Positions 9,721-28,560 of a stretch of 64,000 nucleotides of DNA are shown here, one piece after another. Source of the stretch: Telmatactis stephensoni (taxonomy: Eukaryota > Cnidaria > Anthozoa > Actiniaria > Isophelliidae). Position numbers and translations under genes: made by a program. The notes below the pieces were generated by a model. That model did not search any database. It was not told where the DNA came from and was given only the letters and a program-made list of their open reading frames with translations. The stretch is from assembly GCA_029948255.1 (NCBI GenBank), contig JALIZF010001939.1, positions 1,221,001 to 1,285,000 of the forward strand, read 5' to 3'. Position 1 is the stretch's first letter. Each line of letters begins with the position of its first letter.

Positions 9721-10983
9721 TGCAAAAATCATGTTATTTTATTTTTTGCATTTGTGACAACCAAGCTGTTAGCCTGGTGCCAGAATTTTTTATTGATGGC
9801 AAACAGTCTGTTTACAAGCAGTGTACATTACCCGCAAGTCTATCGGTTGAGTTAATTCAAGATTTTCTAACCAATCAGTCATTGTCCACTGGAATATCCT
9901 GGGTCACGTCCGTTTCACCATTTACCAAGCGTGAGAAAACACACGGTTTAGATGCGCTCTTCTGATTGGTTAAAAGTTCCCTCGAAACCATAAACTATTT
10001 GTGAAGCAGTTCCCTAGGGTACCCCCCTAAAAATATTTTTTCTTTTTACTTCGAATATGAAAACCTAAGAAGTCCTAAATTATGTTGAATGAGAATAATG
10101 TAGCTGCTCTTATAAACTGTATATAAAGTCCAAGAGAGCGTGAATATGCTCTCTTGATAAGTCCACCGTTCTTCAACCCTTTGGGCACAGGGATCCCAGG
10201 CAAGCATAAGAGCATAATCCAATGCGTCATCAGTTAGCAGAGTTAATATCTATTAACTCTGTTTTTAGCCAGCGTTTAAGATGTTTCTCAGATTCGTACA
10301 GATGAATTCAACATTTTCTTTTACAATGTTAAGTATTTTCATCCAAAAAATAATGTTGAAAATATATTCTCGTTGTGTTACAAACATGAAATGGATACGT
10401 GATGGATACGTGAAGGCTACGTGACTTTGAAGTCAAATAAGCAAACCAGAGCACGTGAACACCTCATGATCAGGGGGCTCGGGTCACGTATCTTTGAGTC
10501 AGAAAAAAAATCATAATTTTCGACTTTATTCTCTAAATACATAGAAAAATACATCGAAAATTCACTATAAGGCATATTTTGTATGTCTGTACTAAGTGCC
10601 ATTTTTGAAACTCTGTTCTGATTTGTGTTTGTATATTTTTGGAAGGATTTTCGATGTCAAACTGGTCCCCCCGTAAGGGGGCTCGTGACCTATGTTTTGA
10701 TGAAATTTCGTGCGTTTACACACGACAGACAACGTGTTGTGCTCATGGGTTGATGTACCGCGCTAAAAATCGGACGTGATCTCTACTCCCCAAAGTATCT
10801 CTCGCCTCAATTTTTGGTCAGTTGGATTCAGAGAGGCACAGAGACGAGTTGAATGAAGGAGATATTTTGATTTTTGCTTCAGGATTTGCTGGCAAAAGCT
10901 GCGTTTGCCTCCCATATCGTCCAAACAGACTTTAGTTCATTTTGAACTAAGTGAATCGGGCTTTGATCTGAAAAAAAAAGACG
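9721..10983. other. Spacer and presumed promoter/5' UTR of the carrier gene
   Basis: No coding exon seen. The final 200 bases upstream of 10984 are presumably leader and core promoter of SLC25A16. A palindrome, CCCCCCGTAAGGGGG, lies at about 10666-10680. Confidence 0.4.
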
Positions 10984-13852
10984 ATGGTTCACAAACAAAT
11001 CGTAGAAACCTGTATTGCTGGAGGTAAGCTGTATTTTTGGGCTTTGCCTCCGATTTGTCTGCAAAGTTTTTGCAAAACGCAGCCTCTTGTTGGGTGAGAT
11101 CAGACAGGGATTGACTGATCGGGTTTCGAAAATGCCTAAAAAAATTTAATCTTTCACATTTGTTCTATTTAACACTCTCTGATTCCTCTCTGTGTCTTTG
11201 AAAGGACAACATACACATCCATTTTAGGTAGTTCGTGTTCTAGATAGATTGTTAGGCAGTAAACAATGGAATTAGTACATTTCCTCTGCTTTGCGCGCAT
11301 TCATTTCATGAGAGTCGATTTTGTACATTGACCTGGCACCGAACTGGTTTGTCTACTGTTTTCGCCGATATTGAGCGTCTAAAATTATTTAACGCAACAA
11401 AGAAAGATGCTTTAAATGAACGTGAATTTTTGATCAACATGGAAAATTAGTAATCTAACAACCTGCTTCAATATTGGCGTTGTTTACGACTCGTTTGGTA
11501 AATTAACTTCGCATGTTGCGATCACAAAACGTGCCTTCTTTTTGCAAGGCACGTGCGAGTTTGGAAATTTTTGCAGCTCAAATAATTTTTGGTTGTAAAT
11601 AGTGATCTCCGCAAAATTTCCCAAAATCAAGCTAAAATTTTCATTTCATTTTCATCTAACCAGATTGTTATGATTTCGTGTTGTGGGTGCTGGCAAACAA
11701 TGAGTACTCAGTCAACCACAACTGATTTATATGTTACCATCCGTTTCTTTCAGGGCTGTCGACTTGTTGTGCAAAAACAACTACAGCACCTCTTGAACGA
11801 CTTAAGATCTTGTTCCAGGCCCAAAATCAGCACTACAAAAATATGAGTAAGTTTGCATTTTTCTCTCTCTCAAATTATGGGTGGATGGATGATCATTCAT
11901 TCGATTTGCAACACTTTCTTGACATTGATTACAAATTATCAACTTGATTTATTTATAGGTGTCTTTGGCGCACTGAAGGCAATATACAAGAAAGAAGGGA
12001 CTTTAGGTTATTATAAAGGTGTGTTGACAATAGAAAAATTAGAATTCATTTCACTGCTGATACTGCCCTCAGAAGCCTATATTACTCAATTTGCAACATT
12101 ATCAATGTGAAATATAATATGTTAAAAAGTTGGAATGCCAATATCATAAAATCTGTCCTATAAGTCCTTGAACCCATAGAGAGTAATTTCATGTCTGGGT
12201 GCAGCATGACATGTCCGATAAAGTGAATTTACAGATGTTAATAGCTTAGCTTAATAATTAATGAACTTTGGACATGACATTGTTAGTATAGCTGATACAC
12301 ATACTTATACTTTCATTTATGGATCCCTCCAGGTAATGGCGCCATGATGGTAAGGGTGTTTCCCTATGGAGCTATCCAGTTTATGTCATATGAGCAGTAC
12401 AAAACTCTATTCTGTGACGTCTTGGATCATGGCCATATCGGGAAAATGTTTGCTGGTGGACTTGCAGGCCTTACGGCATGTGCATGCACATATCCCTTGG
12501 ATGTTGTTCGATCAAGACTTGCATTTCAAGTAGCAGACGAGCATCGTTATTGTGGCATTTGCTCAACTCTTCGCCAGATTTGTTCAACTGAGGGTGGAAT
12601 TTGTGCTTTGTACAGAGGGTTTACTCCAACCGGTCTCTCTATGATTCCTGCAGTAGGTAAGAATTCCTGAAATTTTTTCAGAAGATAATATTAGTATCTT
12701 AGTGATAATATTGATAATCATTCTGTAAAATATCCATCTCCCACCAAGGAGAGAATCTGTCTCACCATGGAGGGATTCAGTCAAATTCCCAGAGCAAGGG
12801 TGGCGGTGGGTGGGGTAAAAGGGAGGGGGTGGGGGTCCAAGGGAGGGGCGGGGGTGGGTCAAAGGAAGAACAAAATTACAAGATATATATGGAAGAAGAG
12901 AAAATAGGAAATTCCAGAGGTGGAGGGATTCTTTTTCAAATTCCATACATTGTAGTCTATGGATATTTTCTGGAAGTACAATTTATTTATGTCGATTATG
13001 TCTAATTATTTTACACCATTTGCTTTGTCTGTAGGACTTGGATTTTATGCCTTTGAGTCCTTCAAGGATTTCCTTGTCTCACTGGAAGGAGTCATGACAA
13101 GAAAACACCCAGTTAGTGGTGAAACCGTCTTAACAGCTTCTGGTGGTCTCGTCTGTGGTGCATTTTCTGGAGCAACATCCCAGACTGTTGCGTAAGTATC
13201 CACTGAGATCATAGAATTTGGCTAATTTTGTAAAAGTTGTTTCCAGGCTTGGAAACAAATTTTACAGATTTTGGTCATGGAATTCCTGTTTTTCCTTCTA
13301 CTCCCCTCCCCCTCCCCACATCATCCCTTCAACAACAATAACAACAACAGCAACAGCAAAACAACAACAACAATGTTAAGTATGACAGTTAAAATCCAAC
13401 AGCTGTCCATTACTTGTACTTTCTTATTCTTGGAAATGAATTAAGAAATACAGAAAATTCACAGAATTTTGTTTCCCATTTTGACTCTGTGAATGCCAGA
13501 TTAAATTTATGCACAAACAATAAAATATCAAATGAGCAACATAGCTGTAAACATTTTGTACCACTTATACAATATTGTACCTGAATCTTATATATATTTT
13601 TCTCTTATATGCCACAGATATCCCCTTGATGTTGTAAGAAGGAGAATGCAACTTGCAGGGTCTCTAGCTGATGGTCATAAGTACAGAAGCTGCATCAGCA
13701 CTTTTATAACAGTATACACTGAAGATGGCATCAGACATGGTCTCTATCGAGGACTGTCAATTAACTACATGAGAGTGTGTCCTCAAGTTGCTGTGATGTT
13801 TGCTGTTTATGAACTGACAAAGCAGTTGCTCCATGATCATGAAAGCAGCTAG
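10984..13852 (+). CDS. SLC25A16: Mitochondrial carrier, SLC25A16 (Graves disease carrier) type
   Basis: Six exons: 10984-11023, 11754-11846, 11959-12018, 12333-12656, 13035-13191, 13618-13852; 909 nt, 302 aa. All junctions are GT/AG and phases match. The product is an inner mitochondrial membrane solute carrier; family members of this type are linked to coenzyme A or related cofactor transport. The three carrier signatures are visible: PLERLK (residues 26-31), YPLDVVRSR and YPLDVVRRR, one per repeat. The block GNGAMMVRVFPYGAIQFM is characteristic of SLC25A16 rather than SLC25A42. The length is a little short of the vertebrate protein (332 aa), the difference being a short N-terminus; the start is a 13-codon exon beginning MVHKQIVETC and lacks a long N-terminal extension. 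AATAAA occurs at about 14943, a possible poly(A) signal. Introns are short; intron 4 holds a G-rich repeat. Confidence 0.92.
12799..12857 (+). repeat. G-run cluster in carrier intron 4 (quadruplex-prone)
   Basis: Multiple runs of three to five G spaced by one to five bases on the coding strand, for example GGGAGGGGGTGGGGG. This satisfies the usual G-quadruplex pattern. Confidence 0.6.
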
Positions 13853-15790
13853 GTGATGGAGGTACAACATTAGCAATGTTATTGCTAGTGGAAGACAGTA
13901 ACTCTACTCCAAAGCCAACGTGACGTGGGCAGTGGATCTGAAAGACAGCTCAGTTCTGGACAACGTAAGCAGAGTGATATCTTTAATTTGTGTTCCAAGT
14001 CTACCAAAACCTGGAAGGAACAGCATATTCTGTTTACAAACAATTGCAAGTGAAGTATTCTCTTGTAAAAAGTTGTCAGATTAAGAACTGCATGAGATGA
14101 AAAGAAAAACCACCAAAAACATTTCTGGACAGTATGTTATAAATAATTGCCTATGTTTGAAGAGACATTGCATAGTGCAATCATTGAACATCTTCCATGA
14201 AGTTCATCTAGCAGGTCAATTATGTTGGTGAAGCCAACTTTTAAAATTAATTCTTGGTGCCTATAATTTGGATGCATTTGGACTTTAGTTGCATAGGCAA
14301 ATCTTTGTTGAAAATATTTCACATTGATGCAGCAGTTTGCTTTACTAGCCAACTGTCAAACATCCTCATTAATGATTATAATAATACTTACTTACATACT
14401 ATACTATGCTTCTCGCTAGAAAGAGGCAGAGTGGAGAAGAACAAGCTTGCCAATACAATGAGATCTCATCCTTCCATTCACTTTTCAATTTACGAGTCTA
14501 TAAGGTTTTTGACTTAAATTAAACTGTTAGTTTTGTCCAACTGTTGTAACTGTACCTTAGAGATAAGACTTTGAAATACACTAGTGACACAAATGTGGGA
14601 TTTTGAGATCTTTGCTTGGCAAGATTTTTCATTTAAGATTTTTCATTCTATTTACCAATCTCAGCCCAAACAACAGCTGCAATAGATTCCTTTATTTTCA
14701 AAGTTATGATAACATCAAAAAAGCAATTGAAAAAAATTGCACCCCTCCCCCAAAAAAAAACTATTAAATTTTATAGAGATTTATACAGAGAATTTGATGC
14801 ATAACTTACAAGAACATATTATTTATATATGCATAAATTGATTAGCAGAATTATTGACAAAGCTTCAAAAGTTTAAAATAGAATTTTTTTCAGATAAATT
14901 ATTTAGATGTATAAATATTATATTTATTTCATTTGGGGATTTAATAAAAAAATTCAGAACTATTAAATGCTGGAGTAATTTTCTGTGTGTGACATATATA
15001 GTACTGGACTTAGGTTACTAACTTGGGTTACTATGGTAATACAATCAACTTCCGATAACTTGAACCCTCGGTAACTCAAAGCTTGTGCAAATTACTCAGA
15101 CCAAAATTGATTTTCCCTGGATTTGCATCATACATTTACTGTAATTTTACTCTTGGTAACTCAAACCCTCAATAACCCAAATTTCCTGCTAACTCAAAGA
15201 GATGTTTGCTTCCATTAGATCATTTTCTTTTTACCCTTGGTAACTCATACCTTGTTTGTCAAGATGTAACGAGTCAAAACATGCTCCAGAACATTGAATT
15301 TATTTGAGAGGGAATACTTTTTCTGGGTTTGAGTTACAAAATGTGTCTGGTCAGTCCTGTGCATGTGATACTGTTATTTGAGAAGGAAAGTATTCTTTGT
15401 ACGTTAAGTGTGTAGTCTAGTTTCTAGGTTTGAGTTACACAAAATGTGCCTGGTCAGTCCTGTACATGTGATAACGAAGCAGTGCCAGCAGGGAACCTAT
15501 CTGTATTCAACCAGCTTTCCTCAGCTGTGCTGCTTGGTTGTTTCTTTAAAATGTCAATACATTTCTTCCGTCCCTTGAAATGCAGTGTGCAATTATTGGC
15601 ACTTTAATACATACCTTCAGTTCTCCATTGCCAATGGTTACTGTTTGTTCTGTTTTATTAGCTAAATATTAATCCATTTTTTACTCTTTCCAAGTATAAT
15701 ATTAGCCCTGATTAGAATGCACACCAGTGGTTTAAGACAAATACTGTTTTATTCTCTAATTTCTGATTTGTTCCCATCTTCCAATAACTC
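13853..15790. other. 3' region of carrier gene and spacer with repeat remnants
   Basis: No further coding exon seen. An AT-rich tail follows to about 15000. A diffuse repeat around 15040-15330 has repeated GGTAACTCAAACC/CGATAACTTGAACC words, and 15320-15470 holds a short duplication (TGGTCAGTCCTGT twice). Confidence 0.5.
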
Positions 15791-15793
15791 GGA

Positions 15794-15843
15794 TGACGTC
15801 AAAATGTTTTATATGATATTGCGTGACTAATAGTATGACGTCA
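15794..15843. promoter_or_regulatory. Two full CRE sites upstream of ADH5
   Basis: TGACGTCA occurs at 15794-15801 and again at 15836-15843, 42 bp apart and 158-200 bp upstream of the ADH5 start codon. This palindrome is the consensus for CREB/ATF factors. Confidence 0.5.
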
Positions 15844-16000
15844 TGGGATAACTCTCTTCTTCCTCCCCTCCCACTGCACTTTTTCTCAGCTGACCACAAA
15901 AATTGCAGGCTTATCGTACATTGCCGCGTGTGCAAGAGAATCTCAATATTTTTCCTAAATTTATTTGCATTACTTTTATTGAATTCTTTTGCTTCAAAAG

Positions 16001-21903
<5,903 letters not shown>

Positions 21904-22442
21904 AAAGTTTGTTATGGTAGGTATGCCTAGACATTGTTTCTGTGCTGGTCAGCAGGGTCTGGAAAAAATTCTTCCAAACAAAATCGTAACATTGATGGAA
22001 CTTGTGTTCACATTTTTTGAATGAAGTTTACTCATCTATAGAATGTGTACTTTGATGTACCAATCTCCATTGTTCTGTTCTATTGTTATGCTTCATTTAA
22101 GTTGAAAAAGTGCCTTGTTTTGGGGCACAAAGGTTTGTCCCCCAAAAAATAGTGAAAAAAGTTCAAGGGACAAACTTTCAATGGACCCATTTCCTTAATT
22201 AGGCTTGGTTCTCCAGTCATTGGTGTTTTGTGGGTGGCATGGTTGGCTGACTGGTGAGAGCACCAGCCTTTCACTGCTGTGGTCCAGGTTTGAGCCTCAG
22301 CTCGGACATTGGATCATATGTGAATTGAGTTTGTTCAATGTGTTGTTCTCTACCATGCCATGAGGGTTTTTTCTCCAGGTTCTCCAGTTTTTCCTACCTC
22401 TGCAAAAATCAACATGTGAGTTGAGTGATGTATGAAAAATAT

Positions 22443-22908
22443 TTAAAGTCCCTATGACGCATATTTTTTTATTTTCAAACTTAGTTCTTTTTAGAGAGCA
22501 TAGTGAAGATCTTTTTATCCTGGTTTTCCTTACCCCATATTTTCTGAGATATGAAGGTTTCAAATGTCAAAATGCAAATTTAATGACGTCAGAGGAGGCA
22601 ACACTGCAAACTTCTCATGGGTTTTACAAAATGAGAACTTCAATTCAAGAGCCAGATTTTTCACTAAACAACAGGCTTTGCCAATGGAAATGAGTTACAA
22701 ATGGAAAAATACGAGTAATTTAAATTCTCTTGTTTTTGTATAATAAATGATTACTCCTCTTACGTCATCACATTTGCATTTTGAAATTTGAAACCTTTAT
22801 ATCTCAGAAAATATGGAGTGAGGAAAAACAAGATTAAAAGATCTTTACTATGCTTTCTATCAAGAACTGAGTTTGAAAATAAAAAATTATCCGTCATAGG
22901 GACTTTAA
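22443..22908. repeat. TTAA-flanked foldback element with long arms
   Basis: TTAA then AGTCCCTATGACG on the left, CGTCATAGGGACT then TTAA on the right. The arms continue inward for over 100 bp with good complementarity, including CAAATGTCAAAATGCAAAT and its inverse. Confidence 0.85.
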
Positions 22909-23666
22909 TGTAGAGGTAGTGAGTGTGAGATCTGATGTAGAAATTATCTATTATTTATTTTATTTATTATTTATGTGCCAGCGATGCACTCCCACGTATT
23001 GTGGGTGCACAAAACTCCGACGGCCAGGGAACTGAGCCTACCCTTTTGTATACATTGAATAATTTGTAAAGTAGAGGTTTTTCCAGTATTTGTTTATTAA
23101 TTATAACTACATTTTTTACCACGCAGGACAATATGTTGACAGACATTGACGCTTGTGATTGATTTAATCCTACATTAGATGTACTAAATAGACCATTTTC
23201 TCAAGCTTGCACACAAAGCTCAAATTCTGTCTAAGCCTTGCTTTGAACTACATTTTCAAACTTCAATGGACTACTGGAATAAAGTATCTTAATTTTCCAT
23301 GATAAACAACAACAACAACAATTTTGCTATTTAAAATTATTGAAAATAATTTTATGGCTCAAAAACTATAACTATAGTAACATGGTCGTAGCACAAATAA
23401 TTCAATTTCTGGGCTTGTCAATGGCCTGTCATTTAAGTTGCATGTACAACCTTGAGAAAAATGGTCTATTGTTAGATTGTTGTTTCAATTAAAAAACGAT
23501 ATGAAATCCAATAGTTTGTATGCAAATTATTCAAATAAAATACTAGCTACCTGCACATCAATTCAATAGAGTTTTACATCATTATCTTTTATAGTAAATA
23601 GATTTTGTCACAGAAATTATTTGATTAGTCATAGACAGATGTCTTCTACACACCCCAAGCATATAT

Positions 23667-23798
23667 AGAAAACTTTCAAAATTTGATATTCTACTTTACA
23701 CTCAGGCTAACAGGGATAAAACAAAAACTATGATTGACTGGTTTCTTTTCCTTTTTGCCTAATAACCTGGCCATCAAGCAAATTTTGAAAGTAGTCTA
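23667..23798. repeat. Foldback MITE with ACTTTCAAAATTT ends
   Basis: Left AACTTTCAAAATTTG and right AAATTTTGAAAGTAGTCT. Related to the element at 52542-52671, with a shared ATAAAACAAAA and CTGGTTTCTTTT core. Confidence 0.75.
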
Positions 23799-23803
23799 AT
23801 ATA

Positions 23804-23956
23804 TAGTGTACATTTCTTATGACTGTGAAAAGAGCACCATACAGTCATGGCACAGTTACGGCAGGAATTTTGAATGTTTTTATAGACATCATGGCACTGA
23901 CACAGTCACGGCATGGTGCAGTTTGTTTCACACACATACAAAATTAATCTGCTCTA
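23804..23956. repeat. TA-flanked foldback MITE, family A
   Basis: Decayed left end and clear right end (TCACACACATACAAAATTAA then CTGCTCTA). It lies directly beside the element ending at 23798. Confidence 0.8.
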
Positions 23957-24180
23957 GGGTTCATCACTCATTTGTATAGTTAGGTGAACAACACCACAGG
24001 AAGCCCAAGAAGTGAAGAGAATGACTTATAGAATCAGACTACTCCCAAATGTCTTTTTGAAGCTTATGTTATACTAGATAAGTGAAACTTTTAAAATTTA
24101 ATCCAACAATAGGGTAAGCCTGGAGTTGGCATTTACATTACAAAATTTATTTGATTTTTTAAAAACATGAACACATTTGA

Positions 24181-24307
24181 AGGGGTTACTGCGAAAACAG
24201 CATCAGTGAGCTGTGATCAAGTCAACTTCTCCTGTGTTGATAAAGAAATGTAAAGGAGAATTGACACTTTGATCATAGTTCACTTGTGTTGTTTTGCACT
24301 GATCTCT
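24181..24307. repeat. Foldback MITE with AGGGGT...GCAAAACAGCA ends
   Basis: The ends are inverse to one another, with GAGCTGTGATCAA and TTGATCATAGTTCAC. A sister copy lies at 48758-48884. Confidence 0.75.
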
Positions 24308-24409
24308 TCATTTATGACAGATATAACTATTTAGAGAGGGTGACAGTTTTTGCCAATGACCCTTGGCTCCAAAAATTGAAGTTCTAGTAATACAAAAATT
24401 TAATCTCTA

Positions 24410-24674
24410 AAGGCCGATTTACACGGCACGATTTTGCCTAAAACTTTTCACATGCAACCTGCCTACAACATGTCTTAAGCACCATTCACACGCTCACGAC
24501 TATCACACCATTTTCCTATGACTGTCGTCATGATTCAAAATCCTACGACAAATTTTAGGCCGCATGTGAATGTCTTAGAGGAGTCGTAGGGGCATTCACA
24601 TGACACGGCTTTGTTCTAAGATGTGTTGTATACGTCGAGTAGTGTGCGACAATCGTACCGTGTAAATCAGCCTT
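24410..24674. repeat. Foldback MITE with AAGGCCGATTTACACGG ends
   Basis: Left AAGGCCGATTTACACGGCAC; right inverse GTACCGTGTAAATCAGCCTT. Confidence 0.85.
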
Positions 24675-25389
24675 AAGCAGATTTCATACATCAGGGAAAC
24701 AACATGGTATATGACCATATAAACCAAACTTTCTATTCTCTCTCTAATTAGGTATATTTTCTGCACCACATACTGTATAATAATTTATGACAGTAACATT
24801 TCAAGGGCCGATTCTCAAAAGACCCAATAACCATATGGGCCTGTTAATTTAGGGGAAAAATTCTGTGAGTGTGTGAGCACCCATAAACTTGCCTGCAAGA
24901 TCATAACAATTACAGTTAACATGCACTTTCAGAAATACCCGTAAACTTTATCAGGTGAGTTATCAGGTCTCGCAAGAAACGAGCACTAAGGGTGGATCGA
25001 AGGATATCCTTTATGAGGGGGTACAGTGTTACAGAAATCATAAACCAGCGGTCCGGTTGCATATAATGTAATGGACGTAACTGCTAACAGATGTTACTAT
25101 CAGTGGTTTAACTTGCTTTGCACGGAAGGTTTGACACCAAGATTTCGAGATTCTCTGATTTCACCAGCCCTAGTCTACTATTGCTTCAATTGCAGTTTAA
25201 CTTTGACTTGGCTTCCTGGTATGATCTGTGACCACTTTCTGAGGTCATACTTGTAAATGGCTTGGCTTCCTGGTGTGATCTGTGACCTCTGTTCTGAGGT
25301 TGTACTTGTAAATCATGTAGAAACTTGGCTTCATCTTCATATTCTCAAAAATGTCTTCTTTAGTATAAAATATGTTTGATGTTCTTCCA

Positions 25390-28300
25390 TTACATTTGGG
25401 ATTTAAAGTGTGGTGCACCATTATCTTCTTGTCTGATAGTAAGAATATCACAACCAGTCTCTGTAACAAGTAAGGTGTGTTCAAATTGTGCTGATAGTTT
25501 GCCATCTTGTGTGACTGCTGTCCAACGGTCTGGCCAAGTGTCATCTCTCCATGTACCTTGGCAGAAGATATAACAAAGTTTATAAAGCAGTTGATTACCT
25601 ACCCTAATATCAAGACCCCGAGGGGAGGGGAGGGGTGTGTGGGGACAACCCAAATTTATTTTACCTGAGAGAAGTTACCCCTTTCACATATTAACTTTCA
25701 AAGAAAATGATACCCTTTCAAATATTGTTTCCATGCACTTGTTCTGATACTCAACTTGTAAACACTTTATCCTAAGTCACGGAAGAACGAGCATCACCAG
25801 TAACCAATAAGAGAGAACCACACATATTTGAGAAGGATTTCACGGATGGACTTAAGTTTTATGTACCTCAAGCATTATTTCCCTTTTGGGTAGAGGTTCC
25901 CTGTATAGGGAACTGTACGCCCTTATCCCCCCGTGTGTCAAGCATTCCTAGAATTCAGATAAATTATGTGATGAATGAATTACCTTGTGAAATCATTGGT
26001 TCAATAGTAAAGGTATGACCTGGTTTCATTACACCAACTGCTTTATTTTCTGAAAAGTTGATTACAAAAATTTGCAATTGCAAAATTAGTTTGATGGATA
26101 TATAATTGTAATTAAATGCCATCACTCTATCTCTACTCTATTGTGTATGGGATAGTAAATAAACTACTTATTAAGTGGTTGGCAAACAAATTCTAATCAT
26201 CACATTAGTAACGTACTTGCATAGTGAGGAACACTTGGAGCTGTGTGGAACAACCTAAAAACAAATTAAATTGAAATATCAAAGCCTGAACAACATCGCA
26301 AAGATTACTACCTAAAGGCGCTGTTACACACTGAAACTTGCCTCTGAAACTTGCCTCAATCGCCATTGTGAGACAAGTTTCACAACACATTGCACCGTGT
26401 AACATGGTCATTTAGCTGAAACTTTCCCTGGGTCGGTTTCATGAGACAGTTTCATGACTGCTTTCTACTCCTGCAACAAACTTGAACAAGTTTCAGGATG
26501 AAATTTCAGCATGTATAAACACCCCTTATATTATGAAATTCGTCTCACATCGGCAATCAACACAAGTTTCAGATAGAATTTTCAGCGTGTAACACCGTCT
26601 TAAACTGTTGTGCATTTACTGGCATCATTTCATTTAGATCTCTGTTCATTTAGATCTCTGTTCAAATTGGCTTTCTGCTGTGGCTGGCAAAAGTCTTCCT
26701 TGAATCAAATGACTGGTTGCTTGTAGGCCATTGTATGGTAACATCAGATGGTCAGAGATCATTATTTTGTTTCACTTTGTCTACAACTGTCTGATAGTTT
26801 CATATCACTGAAAATTGCAAAGTCACAGCATGCCGTGGTTACAGCAGGAATTTCTGGTTGATTGTAGGCCATTGTATGGAAACAGATGGTCAGAGATCAT
26901 TATTTTGTTTTGCTTTGTCTACAACTGTCTGATAGTTTCATATAATTGAAAATTGCAGTCAAGGCACAATGTGGTTACAGCAGGAATTTCAAGTGTTTTT
27001 ATGGACATCACTGCATTGATACGACCATGGTGCCCAAGGTGCAATCTGTTTCACACTCATACAAAATCAGTCTAGTAGTAGAGTTGTTTTCGCATGAGTG
27101 GGAAACTTACCGCGCCGTACCGTGACCGTGTCAGTGCTGTAATGTCTATAAAAACATTTGAAATTCATGCCATAACCGTATCGTATCGTAACCGTAAAGT
27201 GTTCCCACTCATACGAAAACGACTCTATTGTTGATACATGTACTTACTGGTTAATACCATGTCCACAATAACTTCTAACAACAGAATAACCATGTGATTG
27301 TGCGTGTTTCTGTATAACATTGCCTACTTCCCTATAACGAACACCAGGCTTGACTACACGAAGAAAGAAATGAAATTAGTGTAAACTATTTTCATACTGT
27401 TTTGTTTAATTAGTAAGATATTAATAAACTGTACACCACTGAAAGTCCAAATATATATTCAAGAGGTTTGTGCTGCAGAAGCCTTTTCAGCTCTGTGCGC
27501 AAATAAGCACATTTCAGACCATGTGATATTCCCTTGAGAATTGTTCTTTTATGAACTGAAATTCCAAGAGTGACATCTTTGGTCTGAAACAGGATATTAA
27601 CAAAGAAAAGTGAAAGGGTCTATCAGCCCCTAGCATGATGATGTTTTTATCCCCTCTCTATGCCAGAATCCTTTTCAAGAGCCTTTCATGTTCAAATTTT
27701 AAATTCCTTCAAGAATACAAACAATAGTTTTAATTACTGAACAAAAGCTACTCGAAAAGGATTCTGGTATAGAGAGGGGACAAAAACTGCATCATGCTAG
27801 GGGCTTATTGTGAGTATGTGCAGCCTTCACTGGTGCAAAAGTTCTAAAGTTTTTATCATTCTATCCCCCTCAATGGAGCTCAAACCATGTCATTGTATAG
27901 AGTAAAACCATTCTAAATGTTAATATAAAAGAACAGTAGAAATGGCAAAGGAAACAGAACATCTAAAATTCCAGTACGTATAAGGTAAATACATGATCAA
28001 TACATCCATCCATCAAATTAATGAAGATGAAATTAAAGGCAAAGTAAGAGTTAAAAGATAACCTACTGCTCATGTGAAAATTGACGAGTTTGTTGATACC
28101 ACTGTAAAATTTGACAACAGACGCACTGGCGCAGGGTTAGCCTTGAGTCAAGGTAGATTATTTGAAAATACCAACAAGAAAAGCAATACATTTTGACTAA
28201 GAGCAATACAGAAATTGATTTTAATCCCATGGATCTTTCTTGAAAAGGAGGCTAACCCTGCATAAATGTGCCTTTTGTCATGAAGCTCAGCGGTCTCTAG

Positions 28301-28529
28301 TAATAATTGGAAACTGGACTTATTATTGGCTCACCTAAATCTATGGCTTGCATCAAGCATTCATGAGTGACATTAACTAGTTTCTTGGCTTCATTGCTGA
28401 CATTCCCCACAAAGAATGTCTCATTCAAATCACCATGGAAACCACCATGATATACAGTAATATCCACTGAAATAAATATAACGATAACTGAAGGTCTGTC
28501 CATAAAAACTGAATAAGTGATCAGGAAAG

Positions 28530-28560
<31 letters not shown>

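Larger units (their letters stand above)
21904..25389. other. Spacer between ADH5 and METAP1, packed with foldback repeats
   Basis: No coding exon seen. ADH5 3' UTR presumably starts here; AATAAA occurs at about 23279. Foldback elements lie at 22443-22908, 23667-23798, 23804-23956, 24181-24307 and 24410-24674. Confidence 0.6.

Noticed and set aside
9714..9965. 83-codon plus-strand ORF
   Set aside because: No start context, splice partner or family; overlaps the end of the candidate exon in another frame.
12584..12946. 120-codon minus-strand ORF opposite SLC25A16
   Set aside because: Antisense to a carrier exon and the G-rich intron; proline-rich low-complexity shadow.
15040..15330. Tigger-like transposon
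   Set aside because: Repeated AACTCAAACC words are suggestive, but I could not find a clean pair of terminal repeats, so it is left as a diffuse repeat.
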